Shown: in pieces, positions 10,772-21,865 of the stretch
Numbering within the stretch: the first letter of the stretch is position 1
Layout: every line of letters starts with the position of its first letter
NCBI GenBank assembly: GCA_022495995.1
Contig: JAFEMH010001476.1
Span: 248,001 to 312,000 of the forward strand
From: Adenophora triphylla var. japonica
Taxonomy: Eukaryota > Streptophyta > Magnoliopsida > Asterales > Campanulaceae
Direction of reading: 5' to 3'
Length of the DNA: 64,000 nucleotides
Position numbers and translations under genes: made by a program
Notes under the pieces: generated by a model
What the model was told of the DNA's origin: nothing
The model's input: only the letters and a program-made list of their open reading frames with translations
The model's database searches: none

Positions 10772-12059
10772 TTTACGCTTTGCGGCTTAGCATCCGGTGC
10801 TAGAGGGATCCCGTGCTCCACTATTGAACCGCCTAGCCCCGGCATATCCCTGTATGACCATGCAAACACATCGACGTATTCTCCGAGCGGATCGATCGCC
10901 CGTCCCGTTCAACCCCACGGAAGAAGTTCCCAATCTGTGTCTCTTTAGGTTCCTCGACGGTACCCAAGTTCACATTTGTCAAAACCTCCTCGGCGGCTTG
11001 GGCCCGGTTTTCCTCTTTTTCGTAACTCCTTAAAGATTTCTTTAATGTATTGTTCATTTAGTGTGTTTGCATCTTGTTCAAATGATTCATTATTAATGTT
11101 GTTAAGTTTTGAGTTAATTTATCATTTGTTAAGTTGGCAATAAGAGGATACTCGAAAGATCTCGTCATTTCATTCAAAATAAGGGGAAAGATGACATCGA
11201 TTACATTTTGATAGTCCTCGGGCGTGAGGCCTTCGGATGACTCGGAGGACTGGAATTCAAAGATTCCTGACTCAACCGTATAGACGACAGGTGTTTGACA
11301 AGCTGGGTTGAGAAGGACGGGGTACCAATCCAAGCTCCGCGATCATTTGCTGTCGGCGGCTATCGGCCACGAGAACGTCTCCCAATTCTTCAACGGCATC
11401 TCTGTCTTAGTTACCAAAGTGCGAGGATCAAAAGGATTTTCACCACCGTCTCCAATTACGGCAACTATCTCATCATCGAGCCGAAGTCGATCAAATGCGG
11501 GATCTGTGCTTCTTCGTCAAACAATTCTTGCAAACCCCACTCACTGTCTTCACTACCGGCAGCCTTCTATCTCGGCCGATCTTCGGAAGAGCTAACTCGA
11601 AGGCGGAGAAATCCATTACCCGGATGCCGACTCTTTGACACCGGCCGGGTTTCCTTTGAAGACGTACTCGTTACGAACGGTAGTGGTAGCCCCAGAATGT
11701 CGGCAAGTCAAGGAACATTCTTCGAACAAGATTGGCTGGCTTTCCCCTCACTTTCTCAAGGTTTTCAGAAGGGTTTTACGCAAGGAGATCTGGCGATCAC
11801 TTTCATCGTATTGTGTCCCGCCTTTTGTAAAGTAATAGGTCGGAGACAAGCTGTAAGGATGGAGGTGGACCCCTTTGCCTTGTTTTCTGGAACTGTGCCT
11901 TTAGCTTTTCGTCATCCCGAGAGTTCGGTTTGTACCCCAAGCCGTATCGGTAGTCTGTTCCTTTACATCAATGATGGTATTGCGACCACGGAGTCTTCTA
12001 CCCAATCCAAGTCCGGAAGATAACCCATTCTTCTCATCATTCTCATGGCGGGAGGGATT
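10772..12059 (-). pseudogene. Degenerate PR-RT linker, element A pol
   Basis: Minus-strand pieces match the linker of element B: ESSEGLTPEDYQNVIDVIFPLILNE and EYPLIANLTNDKLTQNL near 11330-11060, and ENRAQAAEEVLTNVNLGTVEEP near 11050-10900. Frames are broken several times. The long plus-strand frame at 11295-12023 is an antisense shadow with no similarity to any domain I know. Confidence 0.6.
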
Positions 12060-12934
12060 TTATCGGAAGTAGTGGTGAGGTCGGTGCAACACACTTGTGC
12101 TTTGGAAGAAGCTACGAGAGAATCTGGTCAATGCCAACCCTTCATCATCATGCTTGATCTCCAATATCGGGATATCTCCGGTCAGGTTCCTTCTACCGTG
12201 ACCTTTGTCTCCGTAAATGGTGGTGATAGTACCATCATTTGACTGAAATTTGACGCCTTGGTGCAAAGTAGAGGCTACTCCATTTATCTAGTGGATCCAA
12301 GGCCGTCCCAGAGCGATAAATGAAATCGGAATATCAATCACTTGAAAATCAACGTCCATGACCTTTTTCCGAACCACAACTTGAGAGTAGTAATCCCCAA
12401 AGCGATCGTGCGGAAGAGAGTCATAGGCCTTAATAGTGCGACTAGAAGGCTTCAAATCAGTTGGTTTCAGGTCCAATAAGTCCATCATCTTGGCTGGCAG
12501 GACATTCATTGCAGACCCTCCATCGACTAATACCCGTGGCAATCGACGTTCTTCTAACTGGACTGTGATGTAAAGAGGTTCGTTATGACTAGCCCCATAC
12601 TTTGGCAGGTCCAAGTCAGTGAAGGTAATGATGTTTCCGTAATGGATACTTCCAATCATTTGGATGACCTCATCTGGGGTGACATCTATGGGCACCATGG
12701 TCTTGGCCAAACTTTCTTCTAGCTTCAAATTATGAGGGTATGAAGAGGTTAACAAGGACCACAAGGAGATATTGGCCCGGTACATTTCAACCGAGTCAAC
12801 ACTGGATCCTCTTTGTCGAGTCTAGTTTTTACTTCCGGCTTATAAGGCCTCTTATCTGTCTTCGGCTCCAGAGACGGCATTCCTTTTGTCACCCTTAGCC
12901 GCTCAATACTCATCTGTCCGCACCGAGTCATCAC
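12060..12934 (-). pseudogene. Tat aspartic protease region, element A
   Basis: The minus-strand frames start with MMTRCGQM (12934), resembling the usual MTRSGR lead of Tat protease, and continue to the core at 12785-12288: ITFTDLDLPKYG, HNEPLYITVQ, the catalytic VDGGSAMNVLP, VDFQVIDIP and the closing FIALGRPWIH. A broken tail (12266-12060) begins MHQGVKF and follows the core, as in the family. The active-site motif reads DGG where DNG or DTG is common. Frameshifts separate the three pieces. The protease would cleave the Gag-Pol polyprotein. Confidence 0.8.
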
Positions 12935-13201
12935 ATAGACATTAGATTTTTCCGGGTCATTATTCCTACTGGAGGATTACGTTAGCTCTTTCAAAGTCGA
13001 GGCGGGCTCTTGCCGGGCGTATGGCCAATTCTGCCGATTAATCGATTAACGGCGCTACCGGAGGCATAGGCGCTTCTCGAACCCGATCCCAGGTTAATGG
13101 CTTTCGGCTTTCTCGGGGTTCGACTCTCTAATTGGCTTAGCAATTGGTGGTTTCGGCTTCACCTTCTCTGTTTAGAGCCTTCACGGTCTCATTCAAACTT
13201 T

Positions 13202-13438
13202 TCAAAGTCGGCATGCAACAGAGTTATCACTTTCGGGGTTTGGAGCACAGCGAATGGCTTTCTCATCCGGACCTAACAATTTTTTCAACAGAGTGGGATC
13301 ACATTCCTCATCACTGTCAAGCATGTCCCTTCTTTCTCTAGGGGTCAGCCTTCTGACGGCATCTTTGACGTTGGCCAAACACTTTCTGAAGTAGGAAATT
13401 CCATCATCAATAAGGATTTCTGCGGGGTCAAACCTCAT
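13202..13438 (-). pseudogene. Short frame between ORF1 and protease, element A
   Basis: A 78-codon minus-strand frame (FRKCLANVKDAVRRLTPRER, DEECDPTLLKKLLGPDEKA) that follows the acidic ORF1 and overlaps its end by 11 bp. It is probably a continuation of it after a frameshift. No known domain is recognised. The 13000-13200 sequence between it and the protease is degenerate. Confidence 0.4.
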
Positions 13439-14558
13439 GGCGGGTTCTGTTCTTTCTTGTCGGGAAGGTTTTACGGGCTTTTGGCTTACGGGCTAACCAC
13501 TCCTCTACTGTTCCTTCCGGCACTTCGACTGTGTCTTCATCAGTATCACTACAGTAACTCTCGTGGGAACTTTCGTCTTGACTTTGATGACCAATGAAGG
13601 AAAAAGCAGGTCGGGATACTTGACGCCATATAAGAGGTATCTTGGACTCCTCCTCTGACTTGGGAATTACCAAGAAAACATCGTTGTCATCATAGGACAT
13701 AAAGGGGACTGGGGTCGCCTCGAGATTTAAGACCCTTTCCAGGGCATTCATACACTCTTCTTCAGACCAGGTTTCAGGAGTGACTATTAACACCGTAACA
13801 GAGTCTACTCTTCCTGATGAGGGTTTGGCTTCAGCGACGCTTACGTGTTCCAGATCGGCGGGTGGAACCCACTTCCCTCTTTCAGCTAGAGCTTCAATTA
13901 AGTCCCTCCATTCACCGACCAAGTCTTTGTAAGGAGTATTGATTTCTAGGATGTAGGATTCATATGCTGCCTCATCTAAGCTAGCATCTTTTCCCTTTTC
14001 CGAGCCTTCACACAGGCTACAAATACACTTTGAAGTGATTTCATCCCCTATTCCAGGTTTGTGGTTTTCTACCTCATCTTGCCCTTTGGGTTTCACTTCC
14101 GCTGACTCCAAGTCCATTCCTTCTACTGAACTGTCATCATCACTGTAAATCCATCCATTCCTATTCTCATTTCCGACTGATTCTTCACTACCACTGTCTG
14201 GGAGATAGGCAAATTCACAGGCGTTGACGAAATTAGAGAGGTCAGGCTGGTACTGAGATTCCAGGGTAAGGAGATTTGGATTAGGCTGAAAGGAGGGAAA
14301 GAGTCCCACGGGGGAATGCAAAGGCTGCGAGGGTGTCGGGACCCTGACGGCTTGGGATATTGGGGAAGACTGAAAAGGGACAGTCTTTGGCAATGGATTA
14401 TATGAGGATGGGGGAGGGCATTGGCTATAGGCTAGCTCTTCTTCCCTAGTCATCTGGTTACCCAAACCAAGATCGTTCTCTGTCGAATCGGACATTCGAC
14501 TCTCTCGGGTGACCAAACCGAGGATTACGGCGGGCGACTGAGAATTCTGCGCTAACAA
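13428..14558 (-). CDS. Acidic ORF in the gag position of element A, unknown function
   Basis: A 376-codon minus-strand frame, the longest intact frame upstream of PR in this element. The first quarter is rich in Pro, Ser and Gln. The centre has acidic runs (SDDDSSVEGMDLESAE) and a CICSLC pair of cysteines. A more ordered part follows (INTPYKDLVGEWRDLIEALAERGKWVPP). The C-terminus is acidic, then basic (ARKPKARKTFPTRKNRTRHEV). I find neither a retrotransposon capsid core nor a CCHC knuckle. It therefore occupies the gag position without looking like Gag. It could be a fast-evolving Gag N-terminal region, an additional ORF, or a replacement. The start codon choice is uncertain. Confidence 0.45.
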   Translation of the reverse strand: MLAQNSQSPAVILGLVTRESRMSDSTENDLGLGNQMTREEELAYSQCPPPSSYNPLPKTVPFQSSPISQAVRVPTPSQPLHSPVGLFPSFQPNPNLLTLESQYQPDLSNFVNACEFAYLPDSGSEESVGNENRNGWIYSDDDSSVEGMDLESAEVKPKGQDEVENHKPGIGDEITSKCICSLCEGSEKGKDASLDEAAYESYILEINTPYKDLVGEWRDLIEALAERGKWVPPADLEHVSVAEAKPSSGRVDSVTVLIVTPETWSEEECMNALERVLNLEATPVPFMSYDDNDVFLVIPKSEEESKIPLIWRQVSRPAFSFIGHQSQDESSHESYCSDTDEDTVEVPEGTVEEWLARKPKARKTFPTRKNRTRHEV

Positions 14559-14710
14559 GTCGCTGACCCGGTGTTCTCACCCACTTCTTTCTCGTTGCGG
14601 GAAAGGGATAGGAAAGGTTTAGACTCGGGGTAGGTGTTTAGGCTGAAGGCTCAGGCAATATGCAAATTAGAATCTTTCAGTTTACTTAAAACAGTGTCTT
14701 TTATTAATAT

Positions 14711-14899
14711 CTATTTGGTTGGAAAAGGGAATTTGCCCTTCTTTTTCGCAACTACTCTAGATCCTGGATCAGTGGGTTCCGTCACTACGTCTATAAGCCC
14801 CTCGTATTCCACCTGTATTTCGACCTCCCAGGGTGGACAGCCCCGGGCGAGGGTCCTATAGGGCACGCGGATCCCACCGACCGAGAGTAAAGAACGCTC
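14711..14899 (-). other. Conserved short frame in element A leader
   Basis: Counterpart of 3545-3730 in element C. It contains the same PPWEVEIQVEYEGLIDVV segment and ends with TAG at 14711-14713. The DNA over about 125 bp is nearly identical between A and C. No domain is recognised. Confidence 0.4.
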
Positions 14900-16080
14900 C
14901 TAACGGGTCTAGCGGGTCATAGGAACTTTTAACGCACGAGTGATGCGGATTATGGTCAAGGCAATACCGGGAAAGTCTCATCTTTCAGCCTTAACAGAAT
15001 TTCGGCAGAATTTTGCTTGAGCGAATGACGTTTTGACTTTCGGTAATGTCCGAGAAGATAATAGGCATGGGTCGGGCGGCAAAAGCCGGATGACACAGTG
15101 TCACATTGAACTTCGTTGCATACGCCGGGCGTGAGTCAGAATCGAAGTCAATGCCGGGTCAAGATCTTGCCAATTTTTCCTTGTCGGAATTTTGACAGAG
15201 CTTCGCTTGAGCGAAAGATCTTTTGATTTGTTGGCAAAGACTCGGTCTCTGCTCTTACGCATTCCGTGCGGGTCAAGGTCAAAGTCAATGTTGGAGTCAA
15301 GATCCTACCAATTTTTCCTTGTCGGAATTTTGGCAGAGTTCCGCTTGAGCGAAAATCTTGGCTTCCGTTATGAACTAAGGCTTGACCTTTATAGAGATAT
15401 GCAACTGGGCTATATGACACGGACTAGACCAAAAACCAACCAAAAAGTCACGATTTTTTGAAACGTGTGACACGGACTGTGCATTGGTCGACACTGGCTG
15501 CCATGGGGAGGTTGGAATGATTCCGTGCGCGCCTGGGAGCATCGTAAGGCTGTTCGTGACTGCAGCTGGAACCACCCCGGGTTTGAAGGACGTGCGTGCA
15601 AAGTGTACAGGATATATCAGGTGCGCGTAGTGTGCGGTCTCCTAAAAATGTTCCTTTTTGAGTTAAAACAGAGATTTTCATGAAATGTGTTTTAAAGGAA
15701 TGATTTTTCGGGACGGGGAAAATGCAGCAGTTAAGCACGTAAATTTTAAGGAGCCCCGATCGAGTCATGGAGCCGAGTAGCCCCAAGTGCTAGGGCGCCC
15801 AGTTAACCATGATTTTTCCTGGTGGAATTGCCACTGAGGTCGCCCGATCAGAATCCAAGGAGGATTGAGCCGTACGACTGCATGGATCAATTTTCCAGGT
15901 TCCACTCCTTTGCTATTTTTCGGGTTGTTTCCCGTTCAGAGTATGCATAGATTCCAAGATGCAAATGATGCAATGCAAGGTAAAGAAAGCAAGCAAGATT
16001 AATGAAATCAGCGACGAGAGTCTAACCCGCTCAAAGGGAAAAGCTTTCTTTTATTTTTTCAAATTTTTTTTTTCGAAAAG
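14900..16080 (-). mobile_element. Element A leader with repeated hairpins, non-coding
   Basis: The leader contains a repeated segment at about 14985-15030, 15180-15230 and 15308-15360, each with a small inverted repeat of the type TTCGC-TTGA-GCGAA. A copy of the CCGTACG-type motif lies near 15869. Open frames here are short and unsupported. Confidence 0.5.
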
Positions 16081-16183
16081 CGATACTGGTACGTGGGATT
16101 GTTAAACCACCGGTTATCCCAAGCCCCGGATTAGGGAGCGATACAGGAAGGTTAAGTGGTTTCCACCTATATACCTAGTATCG
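16081..16183 (-). other. Structured Tat 5' leader, copy in element A
   Basis: Bounded by CGATACTGGTA and TACCTAGTATCG on the plus strand, which pair with one bulged base. Inner stems are GTGG/CCAC and AAACCAC/GTGGTTT. The same helices occur in C and D with compensating changes. Confidence 0.65.
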
Positions 16184-16222
16184 ATTTTTGTTTTGAAAAT
16201 AAAGCTTTTCTCCTTTGGGATT

Positions 16223-16240
16223 TCCCCAGCGGAGTCGCCA
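16223..16240 (-). other. Primer-binding site of element A
   Basis: TGGCGACTCCGCTGGGGA on the minus strand, three bases from the LTR end. Same PBS class as C and D. Confidence 0.85.
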
Positions 16241-16959
16241 AACTGTGAATGTGTGCCCCAAATTTTGTGTATTGGAAATTCATGCGAGTTTGAATACATC
16301 CGGTTTAATTTGAAAAAACGGAGTCGCCACGCCATTTTGATTACCTCAAAACTTTGAAAAAAAGGTTTTATGGGTTCGGAGGTTAAGTTACCCCTTGGGA
16401 AGAACGGATCGTCGTTCACCCAAGGTGCCTTGCCGGAGTAAGTCTCCCAAGATTTCATTAATCGTGCTTGCTTGCGTGCTTTCTTGTGTGCATGTGTTTG
16501 AAAATAAAGGGGGGGGAATGTCCCAAGTCGTCTTCCGGACGTACAAATCATTTATTGGTTGTCGCTCGGGATTCCTTGGAATTTTATGTATTCGGGATTA
16601 TGATCCCGTCCTCATCTTGGACTTATGATCATTGCATTTTTAATCTCGGGACTGTGCATGATCGAGAGAATGACTCCCTTTTATAGTCACAAAATGAGGT
16701 TCTTTAGGAAGGAATGTCCTTAGCCCATCAATCCTACACTTTAAGACGGTCGAGCTCATATAGAGGCTTCATACTCATCTTAAGTGATAATCGGAGATAT
16801 AGGGTTCAAGGTTGTCCCTTTCTAAAGAAATTATGAAACCTTTTATGGAAGAAACGATGTAAAGATAGGATCTTTTACACCGGTCCGTTCCAAGGTTGCT
16901 AATGGGGACATGGGGAATGCATGTAAAAATGATATTTTTAGTGAAAAGATGACATTTTT

Positions 16960-17345
16960 GGGTTGCAAAGGATGCATTTGATTTAAAGAAATGATCTTTA
17001 TTTGCAAAGGATGCATAAAGACATGATTTTTATGCAAAGGATGCATTTTTATGAAGAAATTGGGATTTAAATATGCAAAGGATGCATGAAGATTGCATTT
17101 TTAAGAAGCAAGGGATGCTAATTTAGGATAAAGATATGATCTTTAATGCAAAGGATGCTTGAAAAAGGATTTCATGTGCAAAGGATGCATTTTTATCATA
17201 AAAATTGGATTTTTATATGCAAATGATGCATGAAGGTGACATTTTTATGTAAAAATAGGGTTTTTAGGTGCAAAGGATGCACCTTTGATTCAAAAGATTA
17301 CATTATTAATGGCAAGGGATGCCTAATGCATGCAAAGGGGGAAAG
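16960..17345. repeat. Dispersed TGCAAAGGATGCA 13-mers in A LTR
   Basis: About ten exact or near copies of TGCAAAGGATGCA, 30-50 bp apart. The TGCA ends are each palindromic. Matching arrays lie in the solo LTR (29450-29690) and in D (37335-37570), on the opposite strand. Confidence 0.7.
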
Positions 17346-17662
17346 GGGGTATAAAGATATGATCTTTAACTATGAATGCCAAGTCCCAAGCAAATATAAT
17401 AACAAGATATGAAATGCAATGAGTAATTAAATCATATAGAGCAATTAGGATGCAAGTTTAGGGAGTGAGAGGTTACCAATGGTGGCCTCTTCTTCTTTGG
17501 GTGGAGCTAGGTGGAAGGATCAACTTCTAGATCTTCAAGGAGGAGGGAGGAGGCTTCTTGGCACCCTTTTGGCTTCCTAACTTCGAAGCATTTGCTTGAG
17601 TGTAGTGTATTGTGGAATGGTTGATGATATTGTGTATATGAAAAATGGGTAGAGGAGGGCTC

Positions 17663-17671
17663 TATTTATAG
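17663..17671 (-). promoter_or_regulatory. TATA box of element A LTR
   Basis: CTATAAATA on the minus strand, 33 bp from the start of the nearer CCGYACGG palindrome. Confidence 0.7.
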
Positions 17672-17694
17672 GCTTCCTGAAAATAGCTAATGAG

Positions 17695-17735
17695 GCCGTG
17701 CGGCTGGAGGTCCTTGGCTAATGCAGCCGTGCGGC
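17695..17735 (-). promoter_or_regulatory. Paired GCCGTGCGGC motifs, A LTR
   Basis: Two identical 10-mers GCCGTGCGGC at 17695-17704 and 17726-17735, exactly 31 bp apart, directly upstream of TATA in the sense of the LTR. The same spacing is kept in the solo LTR, in the D LTR, and upstream of the antisense gene of element G. Confidence 0.65.
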
Positions 17736-17975
17736 ATTATCCTCAGTGACTCAAAGATGTTTCTAGAATCATGCAAGGTGGCAAATTCTAGAACATTTCC
17801 TAATTAAGAAAAACGTGTTTCTTAATTAGGAAGCTTCCCCTTCAGCCCTTAATTGTTTTGGAACAGTTCCGGAATATTTCCGGAACACTAGGAAGGTCCG
17901 GGGAATTACCGGGAAACTTATCGAAATTGTCGGAAAATTTAACCGGAAGGCATGAGCCAGATTTGGGTACTTACA

Positions 17976-19198
17976 GTAGGGTCCAGAGTCGTTAGGGTTA
18001 AGAGTCATGTGAGTCAGGAGTCTTCGAATTCCAGTCCTCCGAGTCATCTGAAGGCCTCACGCCTGAAGATTATGAATATGTAGCCAATGTCATCTTTCCT
18101 TTCGCTTTGAATGAAATGATAGATCTTTCTGAGTATCCCCTTATTGCCAACTTAACAAATGATAAATTAACTAATAACTTAACAACAGTTAATAATGAAT
18201 CATTTGAAAAAGATGCAAACACACTAAACGAACAATACATTAAAGAAATCTTTAAGCAGGTTACATACAAAGAGGAAAACCGGGCCCAAGCTGCCAAGGA
18301 GGTTTTGACAAGTGTTAACTTGGGTACTGTCGAGGAACCTAAAGAGACACAGATTGGAAACTTCTTCCAGGGGGTTGAACGGGACAGACTAGTCAATCTG
18401 CTCAGAGATTACATGGACGTGTTTGCATGGTCATACAGGTATATGCAGGGGCTAGATAGTTCGATTGTGGAGCACAGAATCCCTCTAGCACCAGATGCCA
18501 AGCCAGTAAAGCAGAAACTGAGAAAAATCAAGCCAGAGTGGTCTCTACAGGTCAAAGAAGAGATTGAGAAGCTACTGCAGGTAGGATTCATCAGGGTCAT
18601 CGAATATCCGACATGGTTATCCAACATCGTGACTGTGACTAAGGTCAATGGGAAGGTGCGCTGTTGTGTGGACTTCCAGGATCTGAACAAAGCCAGCCCC
18701 AAAGACGACTACCCCTTGCCGAACATAGACATTCTGGTGGATGCCACTGCTAACTACGAAGTCAAATCCTTCGTTGACGGCTTTGCTGGCTACAACCAGA
18801 TCAAGATGGCCAAGGAGGACCAAGAAAAGACAGCCTTCATCATACTGTGGGGAACGTACTGCTATACTGTGATGCCTTTTGGGCTTAAGAATGTCGGGGC
18901 TACGTATCAAAGGGCAGCGACTGCACTCTTTCACGACATGATCCACAAAGAAATTGAGGTCTATGTTGATGACATGATAATCCATTCCAGAGGTACGGAT
19001 GGACAGCACTTTGTCGACCTGCGAAAGTTCTTTGAAAGGTTGAGACAGCATTCCATGAGACTGAACCCTACTAAATTCACCTTTGGGGTGACAAGGGGAA
19101 AAGTGCTCGGGTACATGGTCACAGAACGAGGCATTGAAGTCGATCCTCGAAAGATCAAGGCCATTATGGACATGAGGCTGCCTCGAACCCAGACATAG
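17976..19198 (+). pseudogene. Tat PR-RT linker and reverse transcriptase, element B
   Basis: Element B resumes here in mid-pol, right of the A insertion. The frame from 18107 includes the linker (EYPLIANLTNDKLTNNL, VNLGTVEEPKETQIGNFF, MDVFAWSYRYM, HRIPLAPDAKPVKQK), then RT with VDFQDLNKASPKDDYPLP, DGFAGYNQIKMAKEDQEKTAF, MPFGLKNVGATYQRA and the catalytic YVDDMIIHS. It ends at a TAG (19196) just before the connection domain. All catalytic Asp residues are kept. It is close to the A copy, in opposite orientation. Confidence 0.9.
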
Positions 19199-19650
19199 GT
19201 CAAAAGCTTTATGTGCAAATTACAGTACATCAGCCGTTTTGTCAACCAGCTGACTACCATGTGCGAGCCCATCTTCAAGCTCATGAAGAAGAATGCAGAC
19301 ACAGAGTGGACTGAGGAATGCCAGGATGCCTTTGACCAAATCAAGGCATACTTGGTACATCCCCCAGTGCTATGCCCCCCACATGGACAGAAACCTCTTC
19401 TGCTCTATCTCACTGTCACTGATACGGCAGTTGGGGCTATGCTTGCTCAGGAGAAGAAAGACTCTCGGATAGAAAATGCCATTTACTTTGTCAGTCGGAA
19501 GCTGTAAGGAAGTGAGCTCAATTACTCGGTGTGCGAAAAGACTTGTGCAGGGTTCCAGGTAGTCGCAAGTCGAAGCATTACATGCAAGCCCACTCTGTGA
19601 ACTTGGTCTCGAAAATGGACCCCATCAAGTACATCTTCGACAAGTCTTCT
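19199..19650 (+). pseudogene. RT connection / first RNase H, element B
   Basis: Frame 19211-19507 has KLQYISRFVNQLTTMCEPIFKLMKK and the RNase H-like core HGQKPLLLYLTVTDTAVGAMLAQE, ending at a TAA (19505). A broken stretch follows to the next TAG near 19655. It is part of the polyprotein downstream of RT, now split by stops. Confidence 0.75.
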
Positions 19651-19656
19651 CTTTAG

Positions 19657-20418
19657 ATGTGTCTAGCAAAGTGGTCGTTCTTCTTGGCTGAGTATGACAT
19701 CAACTATGTGACGAGAAAGGCAATCAAAGGTCAAGCATTGTCAGACCATCTGGCAAACTTCCCTAGCAATGAGGACTGTGGGCCCGAACCCCAATTCCCA
19801 GATGAAGGGATCTTCGTAGTTGAGCCTGAGAACCGATGTCATCTCTTCTTTGACGGAGCAGCTAACAAAAGAGGAAATGGCGTAGGAATGCTCCTGGTTG
19901 ATCCGAAAGATGAGCACACGCCAATAGCCATCAAGTTGAACTTCCTTGCCACGAACAATGCCGCAGAGTATGAAGCTTGCATTACTGGTTTAGAGGCTAC
20001 CTTAGAAAGGAATGTCAGGGAACTCGAGGTCTACGGAGACTCAGCCCTGATCATCAACCAGGTCTCCAACAAGTGGAAGACTGTGGATCCTAATCTTCAG
20101 AAGTATCATGCCTACATGGAAGAATTGACTCAGCAGTTCAGAGAAGTGTCCTTCCATTACCTGCCAAGGGAAAAGAACAAATTTGCAGATGCCTTAGCTA
20201 CTCTAGCCTCATTGGTAGAGATCCCCAAGGGAAAGGCAATAAAACCGTTCAGAGTGGGTAGAAGAGAAGTCCCGGCTTTCTGTTGTGAAATAGACTTGGG
20301 ACCTGAGCCTGTCAAGGAACCTTGGTACAGTCAGATTTACCAGTTCCTCAAAGATGGGGAATCAGCTTCCAGAGATGAAGAAGGTAGACCAAGGGAAGGC
20401 ATCAAAGCCAAGAGCTAG
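19657..20418 (+). pseudogene. Archaeal-type RNase H, element B
   Basis: A 253-codon frame with the second, Tat-specific RNase H: FFDGAANKRGNGVGMLL, TNNAAEYEACITGL, the catalytic VYGDSALI, and FADALATLASLVE. The D, E and D residues are all present. It begins after a TAG and ends at a TAG (20416). It is more intact than the A copy. Confidence 0.85.
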
Positions 20419-20532
20419 CAAGCCCTAAAACGGTTGGCCTCTCACTATGTCATTCTAGGGGACGACCTGTACAAGAAGCGGTACCAGGGACCACTCCTCT
20501 TATGTGTCACCCAAGAAAGGGCAAGATAGTTA

Positions 20533-21243
20533 ATGACCGAAGTCCACAATGGTCCCTGCGGTCCTCATATGAATGCCAGAGCATTGATGCAAGTAATCCT
20601 CAGAATGGGCTACTACTGGATTTCAATGGAAATGATCAACATGTCCAAAGATGTCCGAGCGTGCGACAAGTGCCAACGGTTTGCCAACCTCAATCATCTT
20701 CCGCCTCATGACATGTACTGCATGACGACTCCTTGGCCGTTTGCAACTTGGGGTATTGACGTGATAGGGAAAATAGCCCCGGCTGGAAGCAATGGGCATG
20801 AATTTGTGCTAGTGGCGATCGACTACTTCACAAAGTGGGTAGAAGCCAAGTCCTACAAGGTTCTTACCTCCAAGAAGGTGGCCCAGTTTGTCAAAGAAAA
20901 TATCATGGGCAGATATGGGGTGCCTAATGAGGTCATTTCAGATAACGGGTCGCACTTTGAAGGGGACTGCGATAGATTGCTGTCAGAATTCAGAATCACT
21001 CGCCACAAATCATCCCCATACAGACCTCAGACCAATGGAGCAGTAGAGGCTGCCAATAAGACTCTCGAGCGGATTATCCGGAAAATGGCCACCCATGGTC
21101 AGCGACCGGCACGAGAAGCTACACGGCACTGGGGCTACTCTGAGAATGTCTGCCGAACGGCCACAGGGAGAAACTCCCTTTGTCTAACTTACTGCGGGAT
21201 GGAAGCAAAGGTCGCCGCGTGGAGTTGGAGATCCCGTCACTAA
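20533..21243 (+). pseudogene. Integrase core, element B
   Basis: HHCC cysteines in ACDKCQ, then the DDE residues in GIDVIGKIAP, VISDNGSHF and PQTNGAVEAANK. After KMATHG the frame drifts into unrelated sequence, so the end is a frameshift or small deletion at about 21100. The upstream part to 20419 is split by TAGs at 20416 and 20527. Confidence 0.85.
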
Positions 21244-21363
21244 GGGTCCTCCCCGGAAAACAAAGGTCAACGAGGTAGATTGGCTAGCGGCACAATGAGT
21301 TGGCCCCGCTTCGACGAAAGAAGGCTAAAATCCATGGAGCACACCCGAGCCTACCAGAGGTGA

Positions 21364-21600
21364 ATGGCCAGGGCGTTCGACAAAAAAGTCAAGGCCAGGG
21401 ACATCAGAAAGGGTGACCTAGTACTGAAAGTGATGCCCCCCACCAGAGACAACCCTCTGAGAAAGTGGGAACCCATTTGGATTGGCCCGTATGTGGTGCA
21501 GAAAATACTCTTGGGAGGAGCGATGAAGCTTGCAGACCTGGACGGCAATCTCTTTGTCCACCCAGTCAACGGTGATAAGCTCCGCAGGTATTATGTCTAA
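21364..21600 (+). pseudogene. Integrase C-terminal part, element B
   Basis: A 78-codon frame: ARAFDKKVKARDIRKGDLVLK, KWEPIWIGPYVV, ADLDGNLFVHPVNGDKLRRYYV, stop at 21600. It retains the natural end of Pol for this family. It is separated from the core by frame breaks. Confidence 0.8.
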
Positions 21601-21649
21601 AAAAAAGAACCAACAAGAAAACAAAAGAAAAAAAATACATAGCGCAAAA

Positions 21650-21805
21650 AGAGTAATACCCAGCTAGGCTGAAAACCCCAAAAAGGGCGGTCTAGGCAGA
21701 AAACAGGGTCGCACATAAAAAAAAAAAGAAGAAAAATAGTGCAAAAAGAGTAATATCCAACTAGGCTGAAAACCCCAAAAAGGGCGGTCTAGGCAAAAGA
21801 CAAGG
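21650..21805. repeat. Tandem duplication downstream of pol, element B
   Basis: Two copies of about 98 bp sharing AAAAAGGGCGGTCTAGGC. It is the inverted counterpart of 7500-7685 in element A. Confidence 0.65.
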
Positions 21806-21865
21806 TACATAAAAAAAATATATAAAAAAAGACCAAAAGGAAAAATTCCGATAGTTCACCGTAAT

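Larger units (their letters stand above)
16244..17975 (-). mobile_element. 5' LTR of element A (Tat type)
   Basis: Minus-strand LTR of 1732 bp beginning TGTAAGTACCCAAATCTGG (17975) and ending ACATTCACA (16244). It is homologous to the solo LTR (28732-30514) and the D LTR (36620-38363). TATA lies at 17663-17671. Downstream of TATA, about ten copies of TGCAAAGGATGCA occur between 16960 and 17345. Its right edge cuts element B in mid-pol, which shows that A inserted into B. The probable target duplication on this side is GTAGG (17976-17980); the other side is outside the window. Confidence 0.85.

Noticed and set aside
11295..12023. A 242-codon plus-strand frame
   Set aside because: It is antisense to the degenerate PR-RT linker of element A, has no recognisable domain and no counterpart in element B.
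18617..19051. A minus-strand frame opposite RT of element B (and the similar plus-strand frame at 10238-10717)
   Set aside because: Both are mirror readings of the conserved RT, so their conservation reflects RT and not a separate gene.
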